From contig NZ_BAABJQ010000034.1 in NCBI RefSeq assembly GCF_039543385.1, positions 1 to 64,000 of the forward strand: DNA of 64,000 bases, in the 5' to 3' direction. Both the position numbers and the translations under genes were made by a program. Shown piece after piece: positions 32,625-41,417 of the stretch (within the stretch, counting starts at the first letter, position 1; each line of letters opens with the position of its first letter). Source of the stretch: Rugosimonospora acidiphila. GTDB taxonomy: Bacteria; Actinomycetota; Actinomycetes; Mycobacteriales; Micromonosporaceae. The notes under the pieces are model-generated. The model was not told where the DNA came from. It searched no databases and saw only the letters and a list, made by a program, of their open reading frames with translations.

Positions 32625-33188
32625 GTGCGGCAGGACGCGCGGCTCAACCGCGAGCGCATCCTGGTGGCGGCCGAGGCGGTCTTCGGCGAGCACGGGGCCG
32701 CCGGGTCGACCGAGGACGTCGCCCGGCGCGCCGGGGTCGGCATCGCCACGGTTTTCCGGCACTTTCCCACCAAGGAGGCGCTGATCGAGGCGGCCCTGCT
32801 GCGGCACTTCGCCGAACTCACCACCCAGGCGCGGGCACTGGCCGAGGACCCGGATCCGGCCACGGCACTCGGGACCCTGGTACGCACGATGATCGAGACC
32901 GGCAGCACGAAGCTGACCCTGGCCTCGCTGCTCGGCGAGCGCGGCGAGTTCCCGGAAAGCGCCAGCGCGGCCTCCGAGCTGCTGCGCACCGAGGTCAGGC
33001 GGGTGCTGCGCCGCGCGCAGGACAGCGGGGTCGCGCGGCGTTCGGTCACGGTCGACGAGGTCTATCTCCTCGTCCGCGGGCTCGCCCAGGCGTCGGCCAC
33101 GATGCCCACCAAGGCGAGCACGCTGCACCGCGCGGTCGACGTCGTACTCGCCGGCCTGGCCCTACCGGCTGGCCCGGCCCGGCCCTGA
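32625..33188 (+). CDS. TetR-family transcriptional regulator
   Basis: 187 residues. The N-terminal HTH (NRERILVAAEAVFGEHG, then STEDVARRAGVGIATVFRHFPTKEALIEAAL) is followed by an all-helical ligand domain. The GTG start at 32625 is chosen because GGGAGG lies 5 nt upstream; the frame is open further but encodes the hexamer repeat as His/Arg. It presumably represses itself and the divergent SnoaL gene through the two palindromes. The inducer is unknown. Confidence 0.9.
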   Translation: MRQDARLNRERILVAAEAVFGEHGAAGSTEDVARRAGVGIATVFRHFPTKEALIEAALLRHFAELTTQARALAEDPDPATALGTLVRTMIETGSTKLTLASLLGERGEFPESASAASELLRTEVRRVLRRAQDSGVARRSVTVDEVYLLVRGLAQASATMPTKASTLHRAVDVVLAGLALPAGPARP

Positions 33189-33214
33189 CGGCGCCGCACC
33201 CGTCGTTCGCGGCG

Positions 33215-35068
33215 CTACAGCGGCGTCGAGCTTGCCGCGCCCGCTGTCACCGGCGCCCCGTCCGATCGTGGCCACAGCGTGATGGCGGCCGGGTCGAGGT
33301 GGATGCGGCAGCCGTCGCCGACGGTGAGCGCGAGGTCGGCGGTGCTACGGGCGGTGAGCGCCGGCCCGCCGGCCAGCTCCACGGACAGCACCACGCTGGT
33401 ACCGACGTCGGCGTGGTCGACGACCGTGGCCGGGTACCCGCCGGAGGCGTTCACCGCGACGTGCTCGGGGCGTACGCACCACAGCACGTCGGTGCCGACC
33501 GGCAGCTCGCCGGCGTCGACCTCGATGACGGCCTCCCCCACCGACAGCGTCGACGGCCCGGCGACCGTGCCGCGGTGCAGGTTGGGTATCCCGAGCAGCC
33601 GGGCGACCTGTGGCGAGGCCGGCCGGGCGTACACCTCGGCCCGCGGCCCGGCCTGCAGCAGCCGCCCGTCGTCGATGACCAGGATCTCGTCGGCCAGCAG
33701 CGCCGCCTCCTCCGGGTCGTGGGTGACCAGCACTGTGGACAGTCCCATGTCGCGCTGCAGCCGCCGCAGCTCCCGGCGCAGCTCCTCGCGCACCGGGGCG
33801 TCGAGCGCGGAGAACGGCTCGTCCAGCAGCACCAGCCGGGGTTCCCGGGTCAGCGCCTGCGCCAGGCTCACCCGCTGGCGCTGGCCGCCCGACAGCTGAT
33901 GCGGCAGCCGGTTGTCCAGGCCGTCCAGGCGCAGGGTACGCAGCCACCACGCGGCCAGCCTCGGGTCGGCGTCGGTGCCGAACAGCAGCTGCTGCCACAC
34001 CGTGCGGCCGGGCAGCAGGCTGAGACTCTGCGGCACGAACCCGATGTGCCGCGCCTCGGTGGGCACGCCGGTGACCGGCTCGTCGCCGTAGCGCACCGTG
34101 CCCGCGCCGGGGCCGAGCAGGCCGGCGGCGGCGCGCAGCGTCATCGACTTGCCCGATCCCGAGGGGCCGAGGATCGCCACGCGGTGGCTGGCGGCGCGGT
34201 GGCTCAGCCGCAGCCGGAAGCTGCCGGCGGTGAGGTCGAGGTCGAGGTCGAGGGTGGTGGGGGTGGCCGGGCGCGGGGCCCGCGGCTCCGGCAGTAGGTG
34301 CTGGCGGCGCAGCCGCGCCGGCCACCGCACCGCGTTCAGCGCCAGGAGAACCGCGGCGATGCCCAGCGCCAGCGCGGTAGGTGCCTGGGTGTCGGGGATG
34401 CCGGTGTCGGAGAAGCGCACGTAGGTGAAGACCGGCAGCGAGTACGGGTGGTAGGCCAGCAGCACGGTCGCCCCGTACTCGCCGATGGCACGCAGCCAGG
34501 TCAACAACAGGCCGGCCCGGATGCCGGGGCCGGCGACGCGCAGGCTGATCAGAAAGAACCGGGCGAGCGGCCGGTGTCCCAGGGTGGCCGCGATCTCATC
34601 GAGCGCGGGGTCGATGGTGGCGAACGCCTCCCGGGCACCGATGACCAGGAACGGCGCGGAGACGAACGTCTGCGCGATGACCACGCCGGCGACCGAGTCG
34701 GTCAGCCGGCCGCCGAAGAACTGGCCCAGGGTGGTGTACGGGCCGACCAGGTAGATGAGCACGATGCCGGCCATCACCGGCGGGATCGCCAACGGCAACT
34801 GGACGAGCACGCCGATCGCCTTCGCCACCGGCCCACGCGAGCGGGCCAGCCAGCTCGCCAGCGGTATGCCGAAGGCCGCGATCAGGGCGGCGGAGATGGT
34901 GGCGCTCTCCAGCGACACCCGCAGCGCGTCCCACAGCCCGGGCACGTGGAAGCCGCGCTCGTCGGAGCCGGCGAACCGGGCGACGAACGCGACGATCGGG
35001 ACCAGCAGGTACAGCGCCAGCAGCCCGCCCAACCAGGTGAGCGGGCTGCGCGACGCGCGATGAGTCAC
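33215..35068 (-). CDS. Molybdate/tungstate ABC transporter, fused permease and ATPase (ModBC)
   Basis: 617 residues. The permease half (about 1-265) has five to six helices and the EAA-type loop (EIAATLGHRPLARFFLISL). The ATPase half (about 270-510) has Walker A LGPSGSGKSMT, LSGGQRQRVSLAQAL and Walker B LVLLDEPFSAL. A C-terminal TOBE-like oxyanion-sensing domain (about 525-610) follows. Fusion of ModB and ModC in one chain is known in actinobacteria. It imports molybdate or tungstate handed over by the upstream binding lipoprotein. Its ATG overlaps the upstream stop (ATGA). Confidence 0.93.
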   Translation of the reverse strand: MTHRASRSPLTWLGGLLALYLLVPIVAFVARFAGSDERGFHVPGLWDALRVSLESATISAALIAAFGIPLASWLARSRGPVAKAIGVLVQLPLAIPPVMAGIVLIYLVGPYTTLGQFFGGRLTDSVAGVVIAQTFVSAPFLVIGAREAFATIDPALDEIAATLGHRPLARFFLISLRVAGPGIRAGLLLTWLRAIGEYGATVLLAYHPYSLPVFTYVRFSDTGIPDTQAPTALALGIAAVLLALNAVRWPARLRRQHLLPEPRAPRPATPTTLDLDLDLTAGSFRLRLSHRAASHRVAILGPSGSGKSMTLRAAAGLLGPGAGTVRYGDEPVTGVPTEARHIGFVPQSLSLLPGRTVWQQLLFGTDADPRLAAWWLRTLRLDGLDNRLPHQLSGGQRQRVSLAQALTREPRLVLLDEPFSALDAPVREELRRELRRLQRDMGLSTVLVTHDPEEAALLADEILVIDDGRLLQAGPRAEVYARPASPQVARLLGIPNLHRGTVAGPSTLSVGEAVIEVDAGELPVGTDVLWCVRPEHVAVNASGGYPATVVDHADVGTSVVLSVELAGGPALTARSTADLALTVGDGCRIHLDPAAITLWPRSDGAPVTAGAASSTPL

Positions 35069-36033
35069 TGGCTGGACAGAACGCTGCTCAGGCTGGTGGG
35101 CACTCCGCTACCGGTGACGGTCGGCGGGGTGACCAGGTCGAACCCGTCCTGCTTGAGCACGTTGATCCCGTCGGTCCCGAGCAGGTACTGGACGAACGCC
35201 TCCGCGCCCGCCTCGTCCGGGGCCTGGTTGAGCACGGTCACCGTGTACGTGGCCTTGAGGTCCTGGCCGGTCACCGGCACCGTCGGGATCTTCGCCGCGA
35301 CCGCCTCGCTGGAGTAGAAGAACCCGGCGTCGAGCTGGCCGGACTGCAGCCGGCCGACCAGGGTCTCCTCCGGGAAGACGGCCGACTTGTCGGTGGACAG
35401 CGCCTTGAGCGCCGGCAGGCTCTGGCTCGTCGCGGTCGCGGTCAGCGCCTGGGCCGCGAGCTTGCCCTTCGGGTCGGTCGCCGGGTCGGTGGTGCCCAGC
35501 TTGAACCCGGACTCGGTGATGACCTGGTACCACGGCTTGGACTTCAGGTCAGCGGCGAACTTGCTGTTCGGGTTGTAGCCGATCACCAGCGGGGACGAGG
35601 CGTACGTGGCGTACCAGGACACCCAGTTGCCGTTGGACGCGCCCTCCAGCGAATCGTTGACGGCCGGGCTGGCGCTGATGAAGACGTCGCCCGGATGAAC
35701 CTTGCCCTTGATCTGGGTGGCCAGCGCGGTCGAGCCGGCCGAGAATCCCGTGAACGTGTATCCGGTCGCGCTCTTGAACGCGGGACCGATCTGCTTCTCC
35801 ATCAGGTCGACCAGCGAGCCCGCGTACAGCACGTTGACCGGCCCCGAACCCTTCGGGATGCCGGCGGACGACGGTGCGCCCGACGGCGTCGATGCCGACG
35901 AACTCGATGAGTCCGACGAATTGGACGAGCAGCCGGCGACCGCGACTACCCCCGCCAGCAGCGTCGCCGCCGCGGCACCGCGGAACCGGCCAGAGACAAA
36001 AAAGCCCCGATGATTGCGAGACAACGGCGTCAT
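35065..36033 (-). CDS. Molybdate/tungstate-binding lipoprotein (ModA/WtpA-like)
   Basis: 322 residues. A lipoprotein signal peptide ends in VVAVAGC (lipobox Cys near 34). A Ser/Asp linker and a class II binding fold follow. NVLYAGSLVDLMEK is the WtpA/ModA opening, and FSAGSTALATQI, DVFISASPAV and GFFYSSEAVAAK are ligand-contacting segments. It captures the oxyanion outside the membrane for the fused transporter. The VLYAGSL opening is closer to archaeal-type WtpA than to E. coli ModA, so tungstate is possible. A 19-bp palindrome lies just upstream of the start. Confidence 0.9.
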   Translation of the reverse strand: MTPLSRNHRGFFVSGRFRGAAAATLLAGVVAVAGCSSNSSDSSSSSASTPSGAPSSAGIPKGSGPVNVLYAGSLVDLMEKQIGPAFKSATGYTFTGFSAGSTALATQIKGKVHPGDVFISASPAVNDSLEGASNGNWVSWYATYASSPLVIGYNPNSKFAADLKSKPWYQVITESGFKLGTTDPATDPKGKLAAQALTATATSQSLPALKALSTDKSAVFPEETLVGRLQSGQLDAGFFYSSEAVAAKIPTVPVTGQDLKATYTVTVLNQAPDEAGAEAFVQYLLGTDGINVLKQDGFDLVTPPTVTGSGVPTSLSSVLSSQ

Positions 36034-36050
36034 GAGGGGAAGGTACCGTA

Positions 36051-36069
36051 GTAGTCACATGCTGACTAC
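36051..36069. promoter_or_regulatory. Perfect palindrome GTAGTCA-N5-TGACTAC upstream of modA
   Basis: A 19-bp perfect dyad lies 17 nt before the modA-like start and 37 nt after the PadR gene stop. It is a strong candidate operator for the adjacent PadR regulator or another oxyanion-responsive factor. Confidence 0.6.
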
Positions 36070-36105
36070 CGGCCGCGTCGTCGCTGTGAAATGGAGCCCG
36101 GTTGG

Positions 36106-36687
36106 TCAGATCGTTGAACCGATTTCGGCGAGCAGCGTGTAGACGAATTCCAGTGCCGCCCGGCAGGACGCGGCGCGCCACATGGCCAGCGTCCGGTCGA
36201 ACCCCTCGCTGCGTTCGCGCTGTCCGTCCAGCCACACCAACTGCGGCTCCAGCCGCCGCCGCTGGGCGAGCAGCAGTTCGCGGGCGTCAGTGCCGGCCCG
36301 CGCGTGCAGCGCGAGCTTGAGCATGAACAGCGACCGGACGTCGCGCACGTGCTCCACCGGCTCGGCCAGCCATCGCGCGACCGCGCGGCGCCCGGCCGCG
36401 CTCGCCTCGACGATGGTGCGGGCCGGGCCGCGACCGCCCCGCTCGGTGGCCCGCTGATCGACCAGTCCCCGCTCGATCAGCTTGCCGAGCTCCCGGTAGA
36501 CCAGTGGCCGGGGAACTGTCCAGATCCGGCCCAGCGGACCGTCCACGGCCAGCAACTGCGCCACCGCGAACCCGTGGGTCGGCCCCTCGGCGATCGCGCC
36601 GAGTACCGCCCAGGCCGTCGGCGACAGGTCAGAGGACTGGCTCTCGGGCTGACCATCGCGCGGGCTCGCCGGTCGGTTGGATGTCAC
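36106..36687 (-). CDS. PadR-family transcriptional regulator
   Basis: 193 residues. A winged helix (DLSPTAWAVLGAIAEGPTHGFAVAQLL, then RPLVYRELGKLIERGLVDQR) is followed by a helical C-terminal dimerisation region (about 100-193). The GTG start at 36687 is chosen because GGGAGG lies 5 nt upstream; an ATG at 36720 would add 11 residues. Located directly upstream of the molybdate/tungstate operon on the same strand, it may control that operon. Confidence 0.85.
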   Translation of the reverse strand: MTSNRPASPRDGQPESQSSDLSPTAWAVLGAIAEGPTHGFAVAQLLAVDGPLGRIWTVPRPLVYRELGKLIERGLVDQRATERGGRGPARTIVEASAAGRRAVARWLAEPVEHVRDVRSLFMLKLALHARAGTDARELLLAQRRRLEPQLVWLDGQRERSEGFDRTLAMWRAASCRAALEFVYTLLAEIGSTI

Positions 36688-36782
36688 GCGCACCTCCCGG
36701 CCGTACGCCCCACCGGCCATGATGGAGAGCCTCGCTGCGCAGCGTACCGTCGGCTCCGCCGGTCGGTGCGGGGTCGGCGTGC

Positions 36783-36977
36783 TCAGTCCTCGACCAGGTC
36801 GGCCCAGTCCACCCCGTTGCGCGTCAGGAAGTACTCGACGGTCCCGATCACCAGCTGGTCCTGATAAATCCGGTTCACATGCCACAGCCGGTACCAGTGC
36901 CTGCCCCGGTCCCGGATCGCCTCCACCCGCCACAGGCCGTCGGGAGTGCTGAAGCTCCCCTGGATCCGCTCGGCCAC
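36783..36977 (-). CDS. Small conserved-looking protein of unknown function
   Basis: 64 residues with normal high-GC codon use and a compact aromatic-rich sequence (LWRVEAI, WYRLWHVN, GTVEYFLTRNGVDWADLVED). GTG at 36977 is the most likely start. It has no signal peptide or membrane segment. The pattern resembles small actinobacterial proteins often annotated as hypothetical. No function is proposed. Confidence 0.6.
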   Translation of the reverse strand: MAERIQGSFSTPDGLWRVEAIRDRGRHWYRLWHVNRIYQDQLVIGTVEYFLTRNGVDWADLVED

Positions 36978-37268
36978 GGCGCCGACGCTACGGTCGTTAC
37001 CGGCTCCTTGGCGAACCCACCAAACACCCTGTGACCTGCATAAATAGCGATCGGAACGCGGTTTGCCGGTGAGCCGGCACGCTTCGCGGCCCCGGCGACC
37101 CACACCGGCGGAGCCGGTCGCGGCGCCCCACCCCGCGCCCCGAGCGTCGCCCGACGCGCAAAAGCCGGCCAGATCAGGGGTGGTGCCGAGGGCCCAGCGA
37201 TAGTACGCGGTAGTAACCTGAAGGGAGGCTCAACATCAACTGAGGTAGGCGAAACGTGATCATTTGGG

Positions 37269-38528
37269 ATGCCAGCGGTGAGTGACCAGATAGTCATCAC
37301 CGGGATCGGGGCGCTCACCCCGGTGGGCAACGACCGCGAGAGCACCTGGCAGTCCCTTCTGGCCGGTCGCTCCGGCGTGCGGGAGATCACCGCCTTCGAC
37401 GCGTCGGACTCGCCGACGCGCATCGCCGCCGAGGTCAAGGACTTCGACCCGGCCACCGTGGTGCAGGGCAAGCGGCTGCGCCGCTCGGCACGCTTCACCC
37501 AGCTGGCCATAGCCGCGGCGCGGGAGGCCGTCGCCGACGCCCGCCTGACGCTCGGCGACGGTCCGGGCGAGGCCGCGCCCGACCGTGTCGGCGTCGTGAT
37601 CAACGCCGCGGTCGCCGGCTTCGACACGGTCGAGCGGGCCACCCGCCAGCTGGTGAGCGGGGACGGGGCCCGGCTCAACCCGTACTTCGTCTCCTCGTCG
37701 CTGACCAACATGCCGGCCTGCGAGGTGGCGATCGACCTCGGAGCGCACGGACCGGTCACCGCGAGCGCCCTGGCCTGCGCCAGCGGCATCTACGCCCTGG
37801 TCGAGGCGCGCCGGCTGATCCTGTCCGGCGAGGCGGACGTGGTGCTCTGCGGCGGGACCGACGCGGCGATCACACCGGTGATGTTCGCGGGGCTCGCGTC
37901 GATGGGCGCGCTGTCCAAGAACAACGACGATCCGACCGGCGCGAGCCGGCCCTTCGACGCCGAGCGGGATGGCTTCGTGTTCGGCGAGGGCGCCGTGGTC
38001 GTGGTCCTGGAATCCGCCGCCCACGCGGCCCGCCGGGGCGCGCGGGGCTACGCCGCGCTGCTGGGCGGGGCGCTGACCTCCGACGCGTTCCACGTCAGCG
38101 CGCCCGAGCCGCAGGGCGCCTTCGCGTCGGCGGCCATCGCCAAGGCGCTGGACAACGCGGCGATCAAGCCTGCGCAGATCGACTACGTCTGCGCGCACGG
38201 CACGGGTACGAAGGCCAACGACCGCACCGAGACCATGGCCATCCGGTCGGTGTTCGGCCGGTCCGCCGAGGACGTCGCCATCAGCAGCCCCAAGTCGATG
38301 GTCGGCCACCTGATCGGCGCGGCCGGGGCGCTGGGCGCGATGGTCTGCGCGCTGGCGATCCGCGACGGTATCGTTCCCCCCACCATCAACCTGCGGCACC
38401 CGGACCCCGAGTGCGACCTGGACTACGTGCCGAACACGGCGCGCCGCCTGCCGGTGCGGGTCGCGACCACGAACGCCTTCGGGTTCGGCGGCCAGAACTG
38501 CGTCGCCGTGTTCTCGGCCATCGACTGA
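37269..38528 (+). CDS. Beta-ketoacyl-ACP synthase II-like enzyme (FabF type)
   Basis: 419 residues. The thiolase fold shows the full triad: Cys in ALACASG (about 172-178), His in CAHGTGTKAND and His in SMVGHLIGAAGALG. An F-x-E-G-A segment (GFVFGEGAVVV) is also typical. It condenses acyl-ACP with malonyl-ACP. Its position beside an acyl-CoA/AMP ligase and away from other fatty-acid genes suggests a dedicated acyl-chain pathway rather than housekeeping FAS. ATG at 37269 has only a weak ribosome site; GTG at 37281 is an alternative. Confidence 0.9.
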   Translation: MPAVSDQIVITGIGALTPVGNDRESTWQSLLAGRSGVREITAFDASDSPTRIAAEVKDFDPATVVQGKRLRRSARFTQLAIAAAREAVADARLTLGDGPGEAAPDRVGVVINAAVAGFDTVERATRQLVSGDGARLNPYFVSSSLTNMPACEVAIDLGAHGPVTASALACASGIYALVEARRLILSGEADVVLCGGTDAAITPVMFAGLASMGALSKNNDDPTGASRPFDAERDGFVFGEGAVVVVLESAAHAARRGARGYAALLGGALTSDAFHVSAPEPQGAFASAAIAKALDNAAIKPAQIDYVCAHGTGTKANDRTETMAIRSVFGRSAEDVAISSPKSMVGHLIGAAGALGAMVCALAIRDGIVPPTINLRHPDPECDLDYVPNTARRLPVRVATTNAFGFGGQNCVAVFSAID

Positions 38529-38591
38529 GCGCGGCCGACCGCCGCACCTGACAGCAGCGCAGCCACTGGGCGTTCACCGCCAGGAGGACCA

Positions 38592-40265
38592 ATGAGTTAC
38601 CGGTACGACCCGACCGCGTTCCGCGACGTGTTCGAGCGCCATTTGACGTTCCTGGGCGGGTTCTGGCGCAACACCCACCGCTACGCCGAGCGCCTGGCGC
38701 TGTACGACACGCAGCACGGCCGGGGCTGGACCTACGCCGAACTCGGCGCGGATGTCGCTCGGGCGGCCGAGGGGCTGGCCGCCCGCGGCGTGCGGCCCGG
38801 TGACGTAGTGACCTTCCAGCTGTTCAACGGGTATGAGTTCGCCCTGCTCTACCTCGCCGCGCAGCACCTGGGCGCGATCGCCTCCCCGATCAACTTCCGG
38901 TTCTCCCCCGGCGAGACGGCGCACGTCCTGAACGACAGCCTGCCCCGGGTCTACGTCTACGACGAGTCGCTGGCCGCGATGGCCGGTGAGGCGCTCACGC
39001 TGGCCGGGCACCGGCCCGACGCGGTGGTCGTGGTGCCGGCCGACCCGGCCGCCGGCACCGGCGGCGGCGTCGGCATCGGCGTCGCGGCGGATGCCACGCC
39101 GTTCGGCGCGCTGCTTTCGGCCGGTTCGCGGCCCGAGCCGTACCAGGGCGCGACCACCTGGGACGAGACGGTGCGCCTCTACACCTCCGGCACCACGGGC
39201 ATGCCCAAGGGCGTCTCGCTGCCCAGCCTCGCCGAGGTGCTCACCGCGCACGACGTGATCATGCACTTCCCGCTGGAGCCGCAGGACAAGACGCTGAACA
39301 TGACGCCCTGGTTCCACCGGGGCGGCATCTCCCCCGGCGGCCCGAACGCCGTGTTCTACGCGGGCGCGGCCGCGGTGACGATGCGCGGCTTCGACGCCGA
39401 GCGCTGCCTGGACATGGTCGCCGAGCACGGGCTGACGTTCCTGATCGGCGCGCCCACCAACCTCGCCATGCTCACCGCCGCCCAGGAGCACGCCGGCCGT
39501 GATCTGTCCAGCCTGCGCGGCATCGTCACGATGGGCGCCCCGCTGGAGCGCTCGGCGTGCCTGCGGTACCAGAGCGTGCTGACCCCGCGCATCTTCAACG
39601 GGTACGGCACGACGGAGGCGTTCTGGAACACCTTCCTGCGCCCCGCCGACCTGCCGGAGCACGCCGGCAGCGCCGGGCGGGCGTGCACCGACGACGACGT
39701 CGCGGTGGTGCGCGTGTACGAGGACCGGCTCGCCGACCCGGCCGACACGGTCGCGAAGGACGGCACGGAGACCGGCGAGGTCATCATGCGGTCGGTGAAG
39801 TCGGGCTACTCCTACGTCAACGCGGCCGGGGAGCAGGCCGCCCGGTTCAAGGACGGCTGGCTCTACAGCGGCGACCTGGCGACCTGGGACGCGCAGGAGT
39901 ACGTGACGATCGTCGGCCGCAAGGACGACATGATCATCTCCGGCGGCGAGAACGTGCACCCGGTACAGGTCGAGGAGGTGCTCAACGAGCACCCGCTGGT
40001 GGCCGACTCGATAGTCGTCGGGCTGACCGACGAGCGGTGGGGCGAGGTCGTCGTCGCGTACGTGGTGCCCGCGGGCGCCGGCCTGACGGCCGCTGAGTGC
40101 GACAAGCACTGCCTGGCCCACCCCATGCTCGCCGACTTCAAGCGCCCCCGCCGGTACCGCTTCGTCGACGAACTGCCGCGCACCGCGACGGGAAAGAAGA
40201 TGCACTACCGGATCCGCCAGCGGCTGGCCGACCCGGCCGAGGTGGCCCTGCTCGATCGCCCCTGA
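38592..40265 (+). CDS. AMP-dependent acyl-CoA synthetase/ligase
   Basis: 557 residues. The adenylation motifs are LYTSGTTGMPKGVS (P-loop, about 198-211), NGYGTTEAFW (A5), YSGDLATWD (A7), IVGRKDDMIISGGENVHP (A8) and PRTATGKKMHYRIR with the catalytic Lys (A10). It activates a carboxylic acid as acyl-AMP and then loads CoA or a carrier. A Gly-rich insertion (about 155-170) is unusual. ATG at 38592 follows AGGAGG. It lies 63 nt after the ketosynthase, likely in the same operon. Confidence 0.92.
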   Translation: MSYRYDPTAFRDVFERHLTFLGGFWRNTHRYAERLALYDTQHGRGWTYAELGADVARAAEGLAARGVRPGDVVTFQLFNGYEFALLYLAAQHLGAIASPINFRFSPGETAHVLNDSLPRVYVYDESLAAMAGEALTLAGHRPDAVVVVPADPAAGTGGGVGIGVAADATPFGALLSAGSRPEPYQGATTWDETVRLYTSGTTGMPKGVSLPSLAEVLTAHDVIMHFPLEPQDKTLNMTPWFHRGGISPGGPNAVFYAGAAAVTMRGFDAERCLDMVAEHGLTFLIGAPTNLAMLTAAQEHAGRDLSSLRGIVTMGAPLERSACLRYQSVLTPRIFNGYGTTEAFWNTFLRPADLPEHAGSAGRACTDDDVAVVRVYEDRLADPADTVAKDGTETGEVIMRSVKSGYSYVNAAGEQAARFKDGWLYSGDLATWDAQEYVTIVGRKDDMIISGGENVHPVQVEEVLNEHPLVADSIVVGLTDERWGEVVVAYVVPAGAGLTAAECDKHCLAHPMLADFKRPRRYRFVDELPRTATGKKMHYRIRQRLADPAEVALLDRP

Positions 40266-40484
40266 CCCGGGCGGGCAGTTTCAGAGGCCCGCACCGCGGC
40301 GGCGCCCGGATCCCGCCGGGCCACGTCCTGCAGGCAGTCCTCGGCCAGCCGCAGCCGCTCGTGGAACACCTGGAACTGTCGCTGGCTGACGTACTCGGCC
40401 TGCAAGCGGGTACGCGCCTCCCAGGCCCACGCGATGGCCCGCGCCCCGTGCGGCGACGCGACGGGTGAACAAACGTGCTTAGCG
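40266..40484 (-). other. Intergenic region with a possible gene remnant
   Basis: On the minus strand about 60 codons of plausible helical coding sequence (AWEARTRLQAEYVSQRQF, then ERLRLAEDCLQDVARRDPG) are open but lack a convincing start and run antisense into the ligase gene. This may be a fragment of a lost gene. No family is recognised. Confidence 0.3.
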
Positions 40485-41417
40485 CTACGAGCTGACCTTC
40501 GCCCGGGCGTCGTGGCGGGCCAGCCGGTCCAGCAGGTAGTCCACCTCCGCGATCGCGGCGCTCGACAGTCGGGCGGCGGGGGTCCGTTGCGTGTCGGTGG
40601 CCAGCACCCCGCGCCGGGCCAACACGTACTTGCGCACCGCGAGCCCGATTCCGGGCTGCTGCTCGTACCGCAGCAGCGGCAGGTGCGCGTCGAACAGGTC
40701 GTGCGCCTCGTCCCGCCGCCCGGCCGCCGACGCCTTCACGACGTCGACGAGCATCTCGGGGAAGCAGTACCCCGTCATCGCGCCGTCGGCGCCGCGCTCG
40801 GTCTCGAAGTCGAGGAACAGCCCGCCGTTGCCGCACAGTACGGACAGCCGCGGCATCGCCTCACGCTCTTCGAAGGCGCGCAGCGCCGAGATCTTCTCCA
40901 GGCCCGGCCAGTCCTCGTGCTTGAGCATCACGCAGTTCGGGTTGTCGGTGGCGATCCGCCGGATCACCTCGGGGGTCATCACGACCGTGAACGTCAGCGG
41001 GTAGTCCTGGATGACGAACGGAGTGTCCGCGCCGATCGCGGCCGCGGCACCGGCGTAGTAGTTCACTATCTGGTCGTCGGTGCGCAGCGACGAGGGCGGC
41101 GCGATCATCACGCCGGCGGCGCCGAGGTCCATCGCGGCGACCGACAGCGACCGCATGGCCGCGAACCCGGGGGCGGAGACGCCGACCACGACCGGGAACG
41201 CCGCCCGGTCCACCACCCGGCGCACCACCGCCAGCGCCTCGGCGTGGTCCAGCTTCGGGGCCTCGCCCAGCTGGCCCAGGACGGTCAGGCCGTCCACGCC
41301 CGCCGCCGCGTAGAAATCCACCATCCGGTCCACCGACTCCAGGTCCAGCGCGCCGTCGGCGGCGAACGGCGTGGGCGCGATGGCGTAGACGCCCCGGGCG
41401 TGGCGGGACAGCGTCAT
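40485..41417 (-). CDS. Dihydrodipicolinate synthase-family aldolase/hydratase
   Basis: 310 residues. The class I aldolase barrel has APTPFAADGALD, GLTVLGQLGEAPKLDHAE (replacing the usual GTTGE), IQDYPLTF (Tyr) and the Schiff-base Lys in CVMLKHEDWPG. The altered GQLGE motif points to a catabolic member acting on keto acids rather than DapA itself. The ATG start overlaps the upstream FAH-family stop by 4 nt (ATGA), linking the two steps. Confidence 0.88.
   Translation of the reverse strand: MTLSRHARGVYAIAPTPFAADGALDLESVDRMVDFYAAAGVDGLTVLGQLGEAPKLDHAEALAVVRRVVDRAAFPVVVGVSAPGFAAMRSLSVAAMDLGAAGVMIAPPSSLRTDDQIVNYYAGAAAAIGADTPFVIQDYPLTFTVVMTPEVIRRIATDNPNCVMLKHEDWPGLEKISALRAFEEREAMPRLSVLCGNGGLFLDFETERGADGAMTGYCFPEMLVDVVKASAAGRRDEAHDLFDAHLPLLRYEQQPGIGLAVRKYVLARRGVLATDTQRTPAARLSSAAIAEVDYLLDRLARHDARAKVSS

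Noticed and set aside
40281..40472. Minus-strand frame between the ligase and aldolase genes as a gene
   Set aside because: Plausible helical sequence but no start, no family and overlap with the ligase; kept only as a possible remnant.
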